A DNA stretch of 64,000 nucleotides, from assembly GCF_900112425.1 (NCBI RefSeq), contig NZ_FOLP01000004.1:186001-250000 (forward strand). The letters run 5' to 3'. The notes below the pieces were generated by a model. That model was not told where the DNA came from. It searched no databases and saw nothing but the letters and a program-made list of their open reading frames with translations. This DNA is from Variovorax sp. OK212. GTDB lineage: Bacteria > Pseudomonadota > Gammaproteobacteria > Burkholderiales > Burkholderiaceae_C. Shown piece by piece: positions 18,534 to 29,144 of this stretch (position 1 is its first letter; each line of letters starts with the position of its first letter). The position numbers and the translations under genes are program-made.

Positions 18534-20042
18534 ATGTCCACCTCCATCGACCATTTCATCGCCGGCAAGCCCGCCGCCAACACCTCCGGCCGCACGCAGG
18601 ACGTGACCAACCCCGCCACCGGCGCCGTCACCGGCAAGGCCGGCCTGGCCGATGCCGCGCAGGTCGCCACCGCGGTGGCCGCCGCGCAGGCCGCCTTCCC
18701 GGCCTGGGCCGACACGCCGCCCATCCGCCGCGCGCGCGTCATGTTCAAGTTCCTGCAGCTGCTCAACGAGCACAAGGACGAGCTGGCCCACCTCATCACC
18801 GCCGAGCACGGCAAGGTCTTCACCGATGCGCAGGGCGAAGTCAGCCGCGGCATCGACATCGTCGAGTTCGCCTGCGGCATTCCGCAGCTGCTCAAGGGCG
18901 ACTTCACCGACCAGGTCTCCACCGGCATCGACAACTGGACGCTGCGCCAGCCCCTGGGCGTGGTCGCCGGCATCACGCCGTTCAACTTCCCGGTGATGGT
19001 GCCGATGTGGATGTTCCCGGTGGCCATTGCCGCGGGCAACACCTTCGTGCTCAAGCCCAGCCCGACCGACCCGAGCGCCTCGCTGCGCATGGCCGAGCTG
19101 CTGAAGGAAGCCGGCCTGCCCGACGGCGTGTTCAACGTGGTGCAGGGCGACAAGGTCGCCGTCGACGCGCTGCTCGAGCACCCCGACGTGAAGGCCATCA
19201 GCTTCGTGGGCTCCACGCCCATCGCCAACTACATCTACGAAACCGGCGCGCGCCACGGCAAGCGCGTGCAGGCCCTGGGCGGCGCGAAGAACCACATGGT
19301 GGTGCTGCCCGACGCCGACATCGACCAGACCGTGGACGCCCTCATCGGCGCGGGCTACGGCTCGGCCGGCGAACGCTGCATGGCCATTTCGGTGGCGGTG
19401 CTGGTGGGCGACGTGGCCGACAAGATCATTCCCAAGCTGGTCGAGCGCACCCGTGCGCTGCAGGTGCTCAACGGCACCAACCTCGCCGCCGAGATGGGCC
19501 CGATCGTCACGCGTGCCGCGCACGAGCGCATCACGGGCTACATCGACCTGGGCGAGAAGGAAGGCGCGAAGCTGCTGGTCGACGGCCGCGGCTTCGACGG
19601 CAGCAAGGCCGGCGAAGGCTGCGGCGACGGCTTCTGGATGGGCGGCACGCTGTTCGACCACGTCACGCCCGAGATGCGCATCTACAAGGAAGAGATCTTC
19701 GGCCCGGTGCTCGGCTGCGTGCGCGTGGCCAACTTCAAGGACGCCGTCGACCTCGTCAATGCGCATGAATTCGGCAACGGCGTGAGCTGCTTCACCCGCG
19801 ACGGCAACGTGGCGCGCGAGTTCAGCCGCCGCATCCAGGTGGGCATGGTCGGCATCAACGTGCCGATTCCCGTGCCCATGGCCTGGCACGGCTTCGGCGG
19901 CTGGAAGCGCTCGCTGTTCGGCGACATGCACGCCTACGGCGAAGAGGGCGTGCGCTTCTACACGAAGCAGAAGTCGGTCATGCAGCGCTGGCCCGAGAGC
20001 ATCGGCAAGGGCGCCGAGTTCGTGATGCCCACGGCCAAGTAA
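18534..20042 (+). CDS. mmsA: CoA-acylating methylmalonate-semialdehyde dehydrogenase
   Basis: 502-residue aldehyde dehydrogenase of valine/myo-inositol breakdown: oxidises methylmalonate semialdehyde (or malonate semialdehyde) with NAD and CoA to propionyl- (or acetyl-) CoA. The NAD-binding [30 protein letters not shown] segment, [15 protein letters not shown] and the catalytic cysteine C282 in [11 protein letters not shown] are characteristic; MMSDH enzymes lack the general-base Glu of other ALDHs, and the corresponding place reads [10 protein letters not shown]. Stands alone downstream of the LysR operator; no mmsB or valine genes adjoin. Confidence 0.96.
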   Translation: MSTSIDHFIAGKPAANTSGRTQDVTNPATGAVTGKAGLADAAQVATAVAAAQAAFPAWADTPPIRRARVMFKFLQLLNEHKDELAHLITAEHGKVFTDAQGEVSRGIDIVEFACGIPQLLKGDFTDQVSTGIDNWTLRQPLGVVAGITPFNFPVMVPMWMFPVAIAAGNTFVLKPSPTDPSASLRMAELLKEAGLPDGVFNVVQGDKVAVDALLEHPDVKAISFVGSTPIANYIYETGARHGKRVQALGGAKNHMVVLPDADIDQTVDALIGAGYGSAGERCMAISVAVLVGDVADKIIPKLVERTRALQVLNGTNLAAEMGPIVTRAAHERITGYIDLGEKEGAKLLVDGRGFDGSKAGEGCGDGFWMGGTLFDHVTPEMRIYKEEIFGPVLGCVRVANFKDAVDLVNAHEFGNGVSCFTRDGNVAREFSRRIQVGMVGINVPIPVPMAWHGFGGWKRSLFGDMHAYGEEGVRFYTKQKSVMQRWPESIGKGAEFVMPTAK

Positions 20043-20072
20043 GCCGCTCCCGTCCGCGTGCGCGGCCCCCGG

Positions 20073-20099
20073 ACCCGGTGCAGTGCCGGGCCGGGTTTT
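20073..20099 (+). terminator. Rho-independent terminator after mmsA
   Basis: ACCCGG (20073-20078) pairs with CCGGGT (20091-20096), with an alternative inner pairing CCCGG/CCGGG, followed by TTTT. Thirty bases after the mmsA stop. Confidence 0.6.
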
Positions 20100-20212
20100 C
20101 CTTCCTCCTGCGGTTCTGAAGTTTTTCTTTCGTAGAGTTCGCAATGAACAGTTAGAAACATGGACGCCTTTTAGGTCCAATTCCAGAACACCCAGAGAGG
20201 AGCGAGGAGACG

Positions 20213-23200
20213 ATGGCCGCGAACCGCACGAAGAACAAGACTTTCCCCCTGCCTGCCGGCGGCGCGCCGTGGCGCCTGCTGGCCCTTGCGACCGCGTTCG
20301 CCGCGGCGTTCGCGGCGCCGCCGCTGCATGCGGCCGGCGTGCTCGGCGTGAGCCCGCAAGGCGAGGCGCGCGACGTGCGGCAGGTGTCGGTGCGCTTCGA
20401 CGCCGACATGGTGCCCCTCGGCCAGAGCGACGGCGCCGAGCCGGCCACGCTCCAATGTTCCCCCCAGACCCCCGAAGGCCGCGCGCGCTGGATCGGCCCG
20501 CGCGCCTGGGCCTTCGAGTTCGCGAAGGACGTGCGCGGCGGCACGCGCTGCAACGTCGTCTTCAAGCCCGGCCTCAAGACATTGGCCGGCGACGCGGTGA
20601 CCCCGCCGCCCGCGGCCAGCTTCGTTGCCGGCCCCTACGGTTTCTTTGCCTCCTACCCCGGCGAGGGCGCGGAAGTCGCCCCCGACCAGGTCTTCCTGCT
20701 GCAGCACATCGACCCGCAGCCGACCGGCGATCCGCAGGCACTGGCCGCGGGCTTCAGCTGCGAGCAGCGCGACGGCGACAAGGTGCTGCGCCAGCCCGCG
20801 GTGGCCGTCACCGGCGATGCATTGGCGGTGGCCGTGCGCGCCGCGCCGAAGGGCACTTCGTATGCGCTCGGGCTGCGTTGCGCGCAGCCGCTGCCCGAAG
20901 GCGCGCAGCTTCGCCTGAGCCAGGCGGGCGCCGGCAACGCCGAGCCGAAGCGCTTCAACTACACCGTGCGCCCCCGCTTCACGGCCCAGCTCTCCTGCAC
21001 GGTGCTCGACTACCCGGCGGGCCAGAAGGCCTGCGACCCGCGCCAGCCGGTCATGCTGAACTTCTCGGGCGGCATCGGTCCGGCCCGCGCCGGCATGTTC
21101 CGGCTGACCGACGCGTCGGGCGCGGAGCTGCCGTTCGACGTCGTCGACCGGTGGCGCCGCGACGAGGTGCGCCAACTGCAGGTGCCGCCCGCGAAGAACG
21201 GCTTCGGCGAAGGCACCCGGTTCACCGTGCGGCTGCCCGAGGATTTCCGCGACGTGCTCGGCCGGCCGCTGGCCAATGCGGCGGAGTTTCCGAAGACCGT
21301 CGAGTTCGCGCGCCTGCCGCCGTACCTCGGCGTGGCCAACCCGTTGGCGGTGATGCCGTGGCAACCTGGCAAGTCCGAGGCGGTGGCCGCCTTCGCGGTG
21401 CGCCACGCCGAGAAGTCGCTGCCGCTGCGGCAATGGCGCCTGGGCGGCGAGATGGGCGCGGGCATCGAGGCCTACGCCATCGAGTTGCTGCAAGGCCAGC
21501 AGGACGGCCAGTGGCCCTCCGACCAGCTGAACACCAGGGCCGGCGCGCCCCGCACCTCGACGCTCGACACCCGCGGCGGCGCGATGGAATTCGTCGGCGT
21601 GCCGCTCACCGCGCCCGGCCTGCATGTGGTGCGCGCCGACAGCGCCGCGTTCGCGCAGTACATCGACACGCGGGCGCTGCCCGCCGGCCAGGCGCGCGAC
21701 ACCGCGCCGCGCCAGCGCTATGCGGTGGTGCAGGCCACCAACCTCAACCCCGGCGCGAGCTTCAGCGACGGCGGCGCGTCGGTGATCTGGGTCACCGCCT
21801 TCGACAGCGCGAAGCCCGTGGCCGGTGCCGACGTGGCCGTGTACGCGTGCAACCGCGAGCTGCTCTGGCGCGGCAAGACCGATGCGCAGGGCCTGGCGCA
21901 GCCCGGCGAAGCCCTGCGCGGCAAGCTCGCGTGCCGCTACGACAGCGCGCGCCCCGTGGCGCCGCGCTTCGGTGGCGGTGGCGGCAACAACAGCCCCTGG
22001 GTGGTGGTGCGCGCCGGCGACGACATGGCGCTGATGCAGGTCTCGCCCGGGTGGAACGGCTTCTACGCCGGGCGCAACGCGCAGAACGTCCGCGCCCACA
22101 CCGTGCTCGACCGCACCCTGTTCAAGGCCGGCGAGACGGTGAGCATGCAGCACGTGGTGCGGCTGCTCGAAAGCCGCGGCTTCGCGCTGCCGCCGGCGGG
22201 CACGCTCGACGTGGAGATCCGCTACGGCTGGAGCGACAAGGTGCACACCGCGAGCGTGCCGCTGGGCGCCGACGGCAGCGCCTCGCACCAGTGGACGATT
22301 CCCGTCGCCGCCAGGCTCGGCGTCTACACGGTGGCGGTGTCGCAGGGCGGGCGGCAGCTGGCCAGCACGCAGTTCCAGGTCGAGGAGTTCCGCACCCCGG
22401 TGTTCGACAGCGAGCTGCGCGCCAGGGCGCTGTGGGAGCGCGATGCGCAGCTCGCGGTGGTCGATGCGCGGCTGAGCTACTTCGCGGGCGGCGCGGCCGC
22501 CGGCCTGCCGGTGACCGTGCAGCAGGGCTGGACGCGCGACGTGCAGGGCCCGCGCCCCGGCTACACCTTCTATGAGGAAGACGCCGATGCCGCGCTGACC
22601 ACGCCGCCGGCCATCGCGGTGCAATCCACGAAGCTCGACGCCGCCGGCAAGGCGCAGCTGCGGCTCAAGGCGCCGCCGCTGGAGCGGCCGATGCTGCTGC
22701 AGACCGAACTCAAGTTCCAGGACCCGAACGGCGAGACGCAGACGGTGGGCGCCGGCACCATGCTGTGGCCCGACCGCATGAAGCTCGGCCTGCGCATGCG
22801 CGCGAAGGACCGCGACCGGGCGCAGGCCGTGGAAGGCATCGCGCTCGACGACAAGGACCAGCCGCTGGCCGACGAGCCCGTCACCGTGCGCGTCAAGCCG
22901 GTGCAGCGCGACTGGAACAGCGGCCGCCAGCGCTTCACCGACCTCGGCCCCGAGGTGGACGTGTGCAGCACCCGCACCGACGCGCAGGGCCAGTGGTCGT
23001 GCGAATGGCAACTGCCCGCCGTGCAGGAACACAAGCAGGTGAGCGAGCTGTGGCTGTTCAACGCCAGCGCCGCCAGCCTGAAGCACAGCCGCGCCGTCGT
23101 GCGCACGGCCATGCTGCAGTACCGCTGGGCGCTGGGCTGGCAGGAGGCCGCGGCGCGCTCCGCGCTGAAGCTGGAGAACGGACCGTCGTACGGACCCGGC

Positions 23201-25927
23201 GACACGGCGCTCGTCGTCGCGCGCCCCGAGCGCCTGCCGGCGTACCTGCTGCTCACCACCGAGCGCGAAGGCGTCATTGCCGCCAGCGTGCATGTGCTCG
23301 GCGCGATGGAGCAGCGCATCGACCTGCCGCTCACCGCGCAGCACGCGCCCAACGTGCACCTGGCCGCGCGCTATGTGTACCCGCTGCAGGGCGCCGGCAA
23401 GGACGAGCCCATCGCCAGCACGCAACGCGCCGACGTGCCGGTGCGCCCCGAGGCCTGGACGCTGTCGGTCAGTGTGCGGCCCACGGCCGCCGTGGCGCGG
23501 CCGCGCACGCAGGTGCCGATGGAAGTCACGGTGCGCGACGCCGCCGGCCAGCCCCTGGCCGACGCGCGCGTCACGCTGGTGGCGCTCGACCAGGCCCTGC
23601 TGGCGCTCAAGCCCAACGACACCTGGTCGCTGGCCAAGGTCATGTTCGCGGCGCGCGGCAACGCCGTGACCAGCACGGCGCTCGACACCCGGCTGCTGCG
23701 CCGCGTCGAGACCGGTCCGCAGCCGCAGCACCAGCCCAACGACGAGGCCGACCGCGGCGCGTTCGGCGCCGTGCCGGCACCGGCCGCCGTTGCAGCGATG
23801 CGCGTCGCCAAGCCCGGTGGCGGGGCCGACGAACCGCCCCCGCCGCGCAGCGACCTGTCTTCGCTGGTCCTCTGGCGCACCGACCTGCGCACAGACGCCC
23901 GGGGCATCGCCCGCGTCACCGTGCCGCTGAACGACGCGCTCACGCAGTTCCGCATCGTCGCCATCGCCAGCGCGGGCGAGGCGCAGTTCGGCCAGGGCGA
24001 GACCACGATCACCAGCACCCAGCCGCTGCAGATCTTCAGCGGCCTGCCCGAGCTGCTGCGCGCGGACGACGCCATCGTGCAGAAGCTCAGCCTGCGCAAC
24101 ACCGGCGCCGGTCCGCTGGCCGTGGTGCTCAAGGCCGAAGCGGCCGTCGAGCCCGACGGCGACTGGCCGGGCGCGCGCGACGTGGTGCCCGCCGACGCGC
24201 TGGCCGCGCGCGGCCTGAAGATCGAACGCCGCGTGCAGCTCGCGCCCGGCCAGACGCAGGAAGTGCTGTGGCCCGTGGCCGTGCCCGCGGGTGCCGGCAT
24301 GCTGCGCTGGCGCATCGGCGCGCAGGGCGGTGGCGAACGCGACGCGCTGGAGATCGCCCAACGCGTGGTGCCCGCGCTGGCCGCCACCGTGCGGCAATCG
24401 ACGCTGCTGGCGGTGGCCGACGCCGGTGCCGTGCCCGTCGTGCAGCCGCGCGACGCGGTGCCGCTCACCGGCGGCGTGCGCGTCGCGCTGCAGTCCAGCC
24501 TGGTCGACGCCGCGCTGGCCGAGTCGATGCGCTGGATGGCGCAGTACCCGTACATGTGCCTCGAGCAGCAGAGCTCGCGCTTCGTCTCGCTCGACGACCG
24601 CGCGGGCTGGGACAAGCTCATGGCCGAGCTGCCGAAGTACCTCGACGGCAAGGGCCTGGCGCGCTACTTCCCGGAGGCCACCTTGGCAGGCAGCGAGATG
24701 CTCACCGTGCAGCTGCTCGACCTGGCCCGCGCCAAGGACTGGCCGGTGCCCGAGGCGCAGCGCGGCCGCATGCTCGACGCGCTCGACGCCCTGCTGCAGG
24801 GCCGCCTGGGCGCGCAGGACTGGGCGCCGCGCAACGACCTCGAGCCGCAGCAGCTCGCCGCGCAGGCCACGCTGGTGGAGCATGGACGCGCGAAGATCGT
24901 GGTGCGGCCGAAGGCGCTCGACGCGCTCTCGGCCCAGTCGCTGGTCGACTGGTCGCGCACGCTCATGGCCATGCCCGCCGGCGCCGAACGCGACGCCGCA
25001 CTGCAGCAGGCCGGCGCGCAGCTGCGCAGCCGCTTCGACGTGCAGGGCACGCGGCTGCGCTGGCGCGACGAGTCGGCGCTGCACTGGTGGTGGTTCATGT
25101 GGAGCGGCGACAGCACCGCCGCGCGCATGGCGCTGCTGGCGCAGAAGTGGGCCGAGACCGACGCGGCCTGGAAGGCCGACGCACCGCTCATCACGCAGGG
25201 CCTGGTCGGCCGGCAGAACGCGGGCCGCTGGGGCACCACCACCGGCAACGCCTGGAGCACGGTGGCGCTGCGCCGCTTCCAGCAGCAGTTCGAGGCCGGT
25301 CCGGTCGACGGCGCCACGCGCGCCACGCTGGGCCGCACCACGCGCGATGCCGCATGGGCCGACGCCAAGGCGCCGGGCATGCTGCTGCCGTGGCCCGCAC
25401 AAGCGGCGCAGGGCACGCTGCAGCTTCGCCACGAAGGCAACGGCAAGCCCTGGGCCACCGTCAGCACGCTGGCCGCTGTGCGCAACGCGCAGCCCGTGGC
25501 CAACGGCCTCGTGGTGCGCCGCAGCGTCACGCCGGTGGAGCAGAAGCGCAAGGGCCAGTGGTCGGTGGGCGATGTCTACCGCGTGCGGCTCGACCTCGAA
25601 TCCACCGCCGAGCAGACCTGGGTGGTGGTGCGCGACGCCGTGCCTTCGGGTGCCAGCCAGCTCGGGCGCGGCCTGGGCCGCGAAAGCAAGCTCGCGCAGC
25701 GCGACGAAAGCGGCGCGGGCTGGGCCTGGCCCAGCTACATCGAGCGCGCCACCGACAGCTACCGTGCCTACTTCCGCTACGTGCCGCGCGGCAACTGGCG
25801 CGTGGAGTACACCGTGCGGCTGAACAACGCGGGCGAGTTCAAGCTGCCGCCGGTGCGCGCCGAGGCCATGTACGCACCCGAAGTTTTCGGCGAGGGCACC
25901 GCCCAGACCATGACCGTGAAACCCTGA
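20213..25927 (+). CDS. Bacterial alpha-2-macroglobulin with thioester
   Basis: 1904-residue periplasmic protease inhibitor/trap. Signal peptide about 1-41 (ending LHAAG). N-terminal Ig-like/MG domains, then A2M domains, with the thioester motif intact as C1449-L-E-Q1452 (YMCLEQQSSRF). Bacterial A2Ms of the YfhM type capture attacking proteases through the thioester and are thought to protect peptidoglycan repair; no lipobox Cys is seen after the signal, unlike E. coli YfhM, so it may be soluble. YfhM is normally paired with PBP1c (pbpC), which is absent here. A GMC oxidoreductase follows after 8 bases. Confidence 0.93.
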   Translation: MAANRTKNKTFPLPAGGAPWRLLALATAFAAAFAAPPLHAAGVLGVSPQGEARDVRQVSVRFDADMVPLGQSDGAEPATLQCSPQTPEGRARWIGPRAWAFEFAKDVRGGTRCNVVFKPGLKTLAGDAVTPPPAASFVAGPYGFFASYPGEGAEVAPDQVFLLQHIDPQPTGDPQALAAGFSCEQRDGDKVLRQPAVAVTGDALAVAVRAAPKGTSYALGLRCAQPLPEGAQLRLSQAGAGNAEPKRFNYTVRPRFTAQLSCTVLDYPAGQKACDPRQPVMLNFSGGIGPARAGMFRLTDASGAELPFDVVDRWRRDEVRQLQVPPAKNGFGEGTRFTVRLPEDFRDVLGRPLANAAEFPKTVEFARLPPYLGVANPLAVMPWQPGKSEAVAAFAVRHAEKSLPLRQWRLGGEMGAGIEAYAIELLQGQQDGQWPSDQLNTRAGAPRTSTLDTRGGAMEFVGVPLTAPGLHVVRADSAAFAQYIDTRALPAGQARDTAPRQRYAVVQATNLNPGASFSDGGASVIWVTAFDSAKPVAGADVAVYACNRELLWRGKTDAQGLAQPGEALRGKLACRYDSARPVAPRFGGGGGNNSPWVVVRAGDDMALMQVSPGWNGFYAGRNAQNVRAHTVLDRTLFKAGETVSMQHVVRLLESRGFALPPAGTLDVEIRYGWSDKVHTASVPLGADGSASHQWTIPVAARLGVYTVAVSQGGRQLASTQFQVEEFRTPVFDSELRARALWERDAQLAVVDARLSYFAGGAAAGLPVTVQQGWTRDVQGPRPGYTFYEEDADAALTTPPAIAVQSTKLDAAGKAQLRLKAPPLERPMLLQTELKFQDPNGETQTVGAGTMLWPDRMKLGLRMRAKDRDRAQAVEGIALDDKDQPLADEPVTVRVKPVQRDWNSGRQRFTDLGPEVDVCSTRTDAQGQWSCEWQLPAVQEHKQVSELWLFNASAASLKHSRAVVRTAMLQYRWALGWQEAAARSALKLENGPSYGPGDTALVVARPERLPAYLLLTTEREGVIAASVHVLGAMEQRIDLPLTAQHAPNVHLAARYVYPLQGAGKDEPIASTQRADVPVRPEAWTLSVSVRPTAAVARPRTQVPMEVTVRDAAGQPLADARVTLVALDQALLALKPNDTWSLAKVMFAARGNAVTSTALDTRLLRRVETGPQPQHQPNDEADRGAFGAVPAPAAVAAMRVAKPGGGADEPPPPRSDLSSLVLWRTDLRTDARGIARVTVPLNDALTQFRIVAIASAGEAQFGQGETTITSTQPLQIFSGLPELLRADDAIVQKLSLRNTGAGPLAVVLKAEAAVEPDGDWPGARDVVPADALAARGLKIERRVQLAPGQTQEVLWPVAVPAGAGMLRWRIGAQGGGERDALEIAQRVVPALAATVRQSTLLAVADAGAVPVVQPRDAVPLTGGVRVALQSSLVDAALAESMRWMAQYPYMCLEQQSSRFVSLDDRAGWDKLMAELPKYLDGKGLARYFPEATLAGSEMLTVQLLDLARAKDWPVPEAQRGRMLDALDALLQGRLGAQDWAPRNDLEPQQLAAQATLVEHGRAKIVVRPKALDALSAQSLVDWSRTLMAMPAGAERDAALQQAGAQLRSRFDVQGTRLRWRDESALHWWWFMWSGDSTAARMALLAQKWAETDAAWKADAPLITQGLVGRQNAGRWGTTTGNAWSTVALRRFQQQFEAGPVDGATRATLGRTTRDAAWADAKAPGMLLPWPAQAAQGTLQLRHEGNGKPWATVSTLAAVRNAQPVANGLVVRRSVTPVEQKRKGQWSVGDVYRVRLDLESTAEQTWVVVRDAVPSGASQLGRGLGRESKLAQRDESGAGWAWPSYIERATDSYRAYFRYVPRGNWRVEYTVRLNNAGEFKLPPVRAEAMYAPEVFGEGTAQTMTVKP

Positions 25928-25935
25928 GAAAAAAG

Positions 25936-27570
25936 ATGAGAGACAACGACAACACCTTCGACTACATCATCATCGGCGCCGGCACCGCGGGCTCGCTCAT
26001 GGCCAACCGGCTGAGCGCCGACAAGCACAAGCGCGTGCTGCTGATCGAGGCGGGCCGCAAGGACGACTACCACTGGATCCACATCCCGGTGGGCTACCTG
26101 TACTGCATCGGCAACCCGCGCACCGACTGGCTCTACAGCACCGAGCCCGACGCGGGCCTGAACGGCCGCGTGCTGCGCTATCCGCGCGGCAAGACGCTGG
26201 GCGGCAGCTCGAGCATCAACGGCATGATCTACATGCGCGGCCAGTCGCGCGACTACGAGCACTGGGCCGACGTGACCGGCGACGAAGGCTGGCGCTGGCA
26301 GAACGTGCTGCCGGCCTTCAAGAAGCACGAAGACCACTACCTGGGCGCCAACGAGATGCACGGCGCGGGCGGCGAATGGCGGGTGGAAAAGCAGCGCCTG
26401 CGCTGGGACATCCTCGACGCCTTCGCCGAGGCCGCGGTGCAGGCCGGCGTGCCGCACTCCACCGATTTCAACCGCGGCAGCAACGAGGGCGTGGGCTACT
26501 TCCAGGTCAACCAGAAGAACGGCTGGCGCTGGAACACCGCCAAGGCCTTCCTGCGCCCGACCTGCTACGGCCGGCCCAACTTCGAGCTGTGGACCGGCGC
26601 GCAGGTCTCGCGCCTGCTGTTCGAGACCCTGCCCGACGGCACGCGCCGCTGCACCGGCGCCGAGGTGTGGAACGGCACCGAGATGACCACCGCCACCGCC
26701 TCGCGCGAGGTGGTGCTGAGCGCGGGCGCCATCGGCTCGCCGCAGATCCTGCAGCTCTCGGGCGTGGGCCCTGCCGAGTTGCTGCGCCAGCACGGCATCG
26801 ACGTGGTGCTCGACGCGCCGGGCGTGGGCGCCAACCTGCAGGACCACCTGCAGATTCGTGCTGTCTACAAGATCGACGGCGCCCCCACGCTCAACGTGAT
26901 GGCCTCGTCGATGGTGGGCAAGGCGAAGATCGGCCTCGAATACCTGCTCAAGCGCAGCGGCCCGATGAGCATGGCGCCCTCGCAGCTCGGCGCCTTCACG
27001 CGCAGCTCGCCCGAGTGCGAGTGGCCCAATCTGCAGTACCACGTGCAGCCGCTGTCGCTCGACGCCTTCGGCGATCCGCTGCACAGCTTCCCGGCCTTCA
27101 CCGCGAGCGTGTGCAACCTCAACCCAACCAGCCGGGGCTCGGTGCGCATCAAGAGCAAGCGCTTCGAAGACGCGCCGGCCATCGCGCCCAACTACCTGAG
27201 CACCGACGAAGACCGCAAGGTGGCGGCCGACTCGCTGCGCGTGACGCGCCGCATCGCCGAGCAGCCCGCGCTGGCCAAATACAAGCCGCAGGAATGGAAG
27301 CCCGGCGCGCAGTACCAGACCGACGAAGACCTGGCGCGCCTGGCCGGCGACATCGCCACCACCATCTTCCACCCGGTGGGCACGACCCGGATGGGCGCCG
27401 ATGCCGACCCGATGGCGGTGCTCGATTCGCGCCTGCGCGTGCGCGGCGTGCACGGCCTGCGCGTGGTCGATGCGGGCGCGATGCCCACCATCACCAGCGG
27501 CAACACCAACAGCCCGACCTTGATGATGGCCGAGAAGGCCGCGGGCTGGATCGTCGAAGACAACCGCTGA
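25936..27570 (+). CDS. GMC-family FAD oxidoreductase (choline dehydrogenase-like)
   Basis: 544 residues. FAD fold YIIIGAGTAGSLMANRLS near the start, GMC signature 1 (GKTLGGSSSINGMIYMRG), signature 2 (SAGAIGSPQILQLSGVGP) and C-terminal active-site segment (HPVGTTRMG ... DAGAMPTITSGNTNSPTLMMAEKAA) are complete. Such enzymes oxidise alcohols to aldehydes; the substrate cannot be read from sequence. I chose ATG 25936 because GAGAAAAAAG precedes it; the frame upstream is a shadow of the alpha-2-macroglobulin gene. Only eight bases separate the two genes, so they are probably cotranscribed although no functional link is known. Confidence 0.94.
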   Translation: MRDNDNTFDYIIIGAGTAGSLMANRLSADKHKRVLLIEAGRKDDYHWIHIPVGYLYCIGNPRTDWLYSTEPDAGLNGRVLRYPRGKTLGGSSSINGMIYMRGQSRDYEHWADVTGDEGWRWQNVLPAFKKHEDHYLGANEMHGAGGEWRVEKQRLRWDILDAFAEAAVQAGVPHSTDFNRGSNEGVGYFQVNQKNGWRWNTAKAFLRPTCYGRPNFELWTGAQVSRLLFETLPDGTRRCTGAEVWNGTEMTTATASREVVLSAGAIGSPQILQLSGVGPAELLRQHGIDVVLDAPGVGANLQDHLQIRAVYKIDGAPTLNVMASSMVGKAKIGLEYLLKRSGPMSMAPSQLGAFTRSSPECEWPNLQYHVQPLSLDAFGDPLHSFPAFTASVCNLNPTSRGSVRIKSKRFEDAPAIAPNYLSTDEDRKVAADSLRVTRRIAEQPALAKYKPQEWKPGAQYQTDEDLARLAGDIATTIFHPVGTTRMGADADPMAVLDSRLRVRGVHGLRVVDAGAMPTITSGNTNSPTLMMAEKAAGWIVEDNR

Positions 27571-27577
27571 GCCCGCG

Positions 27578-27988
<411 letters not shown>

Positions 27989-28010
27989 GGCGCTTGGCGG
28001 TCCTGAAGAT

Positions 28011-28886
28011 TCAATCGAACCGCACTCTAGAAGGCCCTCCACCGGTCGTCTTGAACGATCGTGCGTCGTTCGTGAGGTCGTGCCCGGCCCTGAAGATGCG
28101 CAGCCACCGCGCCGGTGTCACGCCGAAGGCCTCCGCGAACTGCCGCGTCATGTGGCTCTGGTCGGCGAACCCCGCCAGGGCCGCGCAATCGGCCAGCGGC
28201 CGGCCCGCCAGCATGTGGCCGCGGGCGCGGTCGAGCCGGCGCAGCGTGACGTAGCGGTAGGGGCTCGTGCCGAAGAAGGCGCGAAAGTCGCGCGAGAGGC
28301 TCCAGCGGTCACGCCCCGCCGCCGCGGCGAGCGCGTCCAGCGTGACGACGCGATCGGGCTCGTCGTGGATGAATTCGCGCGCGATCCGGGCCGCGCGAAA
28401 GTCGCCCGCCACCTTGCGTTCAGGCGACCCGGCGGCGGCCTGCAAGGCGAGGGCCAGCGAAAGCACCGCGTCGTCTTCCTCGAGCGCTTCCAGCGGGGAG
28501 TCCAGGTGGTCCAGCAGCGCCCGCGCCGCGTGGGCGAGGCGCCGGTCGGTGGACACGCCGCCCGTGACAAAGGGCAAGGCCACACCGCCCAGCGCCTGCT
28601 GCAGCCGTGCCGGCTCCACGTACAGCATCCGGTAGCGAAAGCCTTCGTCCGTGCCGGCGTGGCCGTCGTGCACTTCGTCGGGATGCAGCACGACCGTGTT
28701 GCCGGCCAGGCTGTGGCGCAGCGAGGCGCGGTAGGTGAACGACTGCACGCCGGCCATGGTGCAGCCGATGGCGTAGGTGTCGTGGCGGTGCAGGGCGTAC
28801 GCGTCGCCCTGGAAGAAGGCCTCGATGCGCTCCAGGCCGCCGTTGCCGGCGCCGCGCAGCAACCAGTCCGCCGGCGGCGGGCTCAT
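28011..28886 (-). CDS. AraC-family transcriptional regulator
   Basis: 291 residues. N-terminal AraC-type cupin sensor domain (about 20-170, AYALHRHDTYAIGCTMAGVQSF and VLHPDEVHDGHAG) and C-terminal two helix-turn-helix DNA-binding domain (about 190-275, with GFADQSHMTRQFAEAFGVTPARWLR). Sits just upstream of the cupin gene in the same operon, so it probably regulates it, or the cupin modulates the ligand it senses (inference). Confidence 0.92.
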   Translation of the reverse strand: MSPPPADWLLRGAGNGGLERIEAFFQGDAYALHRHDTYAIGCTMAGVQSFTYRASLRHSLAGNTVVLHPDEVHDGHAGTDEGFRYRMLYVEPARLQQALGGVALPFVTGGVSTDRRLAHAARALLDHLDSPLEALEEDDAVLSLALALQAAAGSPERKVAGDFRAARIAREFIHDEPDRVVTLDALAAAAGRDRWSLSRDFRAFFGTSPYRYVTLRRLDRARGHMLAGRPLADCAALAGFADQSHMTRQFAEAFGVTPARWLRIFRAGHDLTNDARSFKTTGGGPSRVRFD

Positions 28887-29144
28887 GGCGCGGCCTGCCC
28901 GCCGCGGCGGGCGGAGGAGCCCGTCCGGCGGAACGGGGCAGCGGAATGGCGCGTCATGGGGGTTGCGGCTGAGGGGTGGAAGAACGGCGACTCTAGACCG
29001 GCCCGCACCGCGCGTCGAGCACCGGTGAGAACGTGAAAGGCACCGGCATTTTGTTCAAGATGCGCCGCGCCGTTTGGCCGACAGTCTCGTGCCCGGCGCA
29101 GCAATTCCGCGTTCGCCGGCGCACAACCCAGCCAGGAAAGAAGC
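28887..29144. other. Intergenic stretch between divergent AraC and hydrolase genes
   Basis: 258 bases. Should hold both promoters. I see short GC palindromes (ccgcggcgg) and no recognised operator or RNA. Confidence 0.4.

Noticed and set aside
20171-25432. 1753-residue open frame antisense to the alpha-2-macroglobulin gene
   Set aside because: Composition is Arg/Ala/His/Gly-rich without domains; the plus-strand gene has signal peptide and thioester motif. A GC-bias shadow.
22765-25900. Plus-strand frame in another phase across the alpha-2-macroglobulin, joining the GMC gene
   Set aside because: Only the part from 25936 encodes a real protein; the rest is an Arg-rich shadow.
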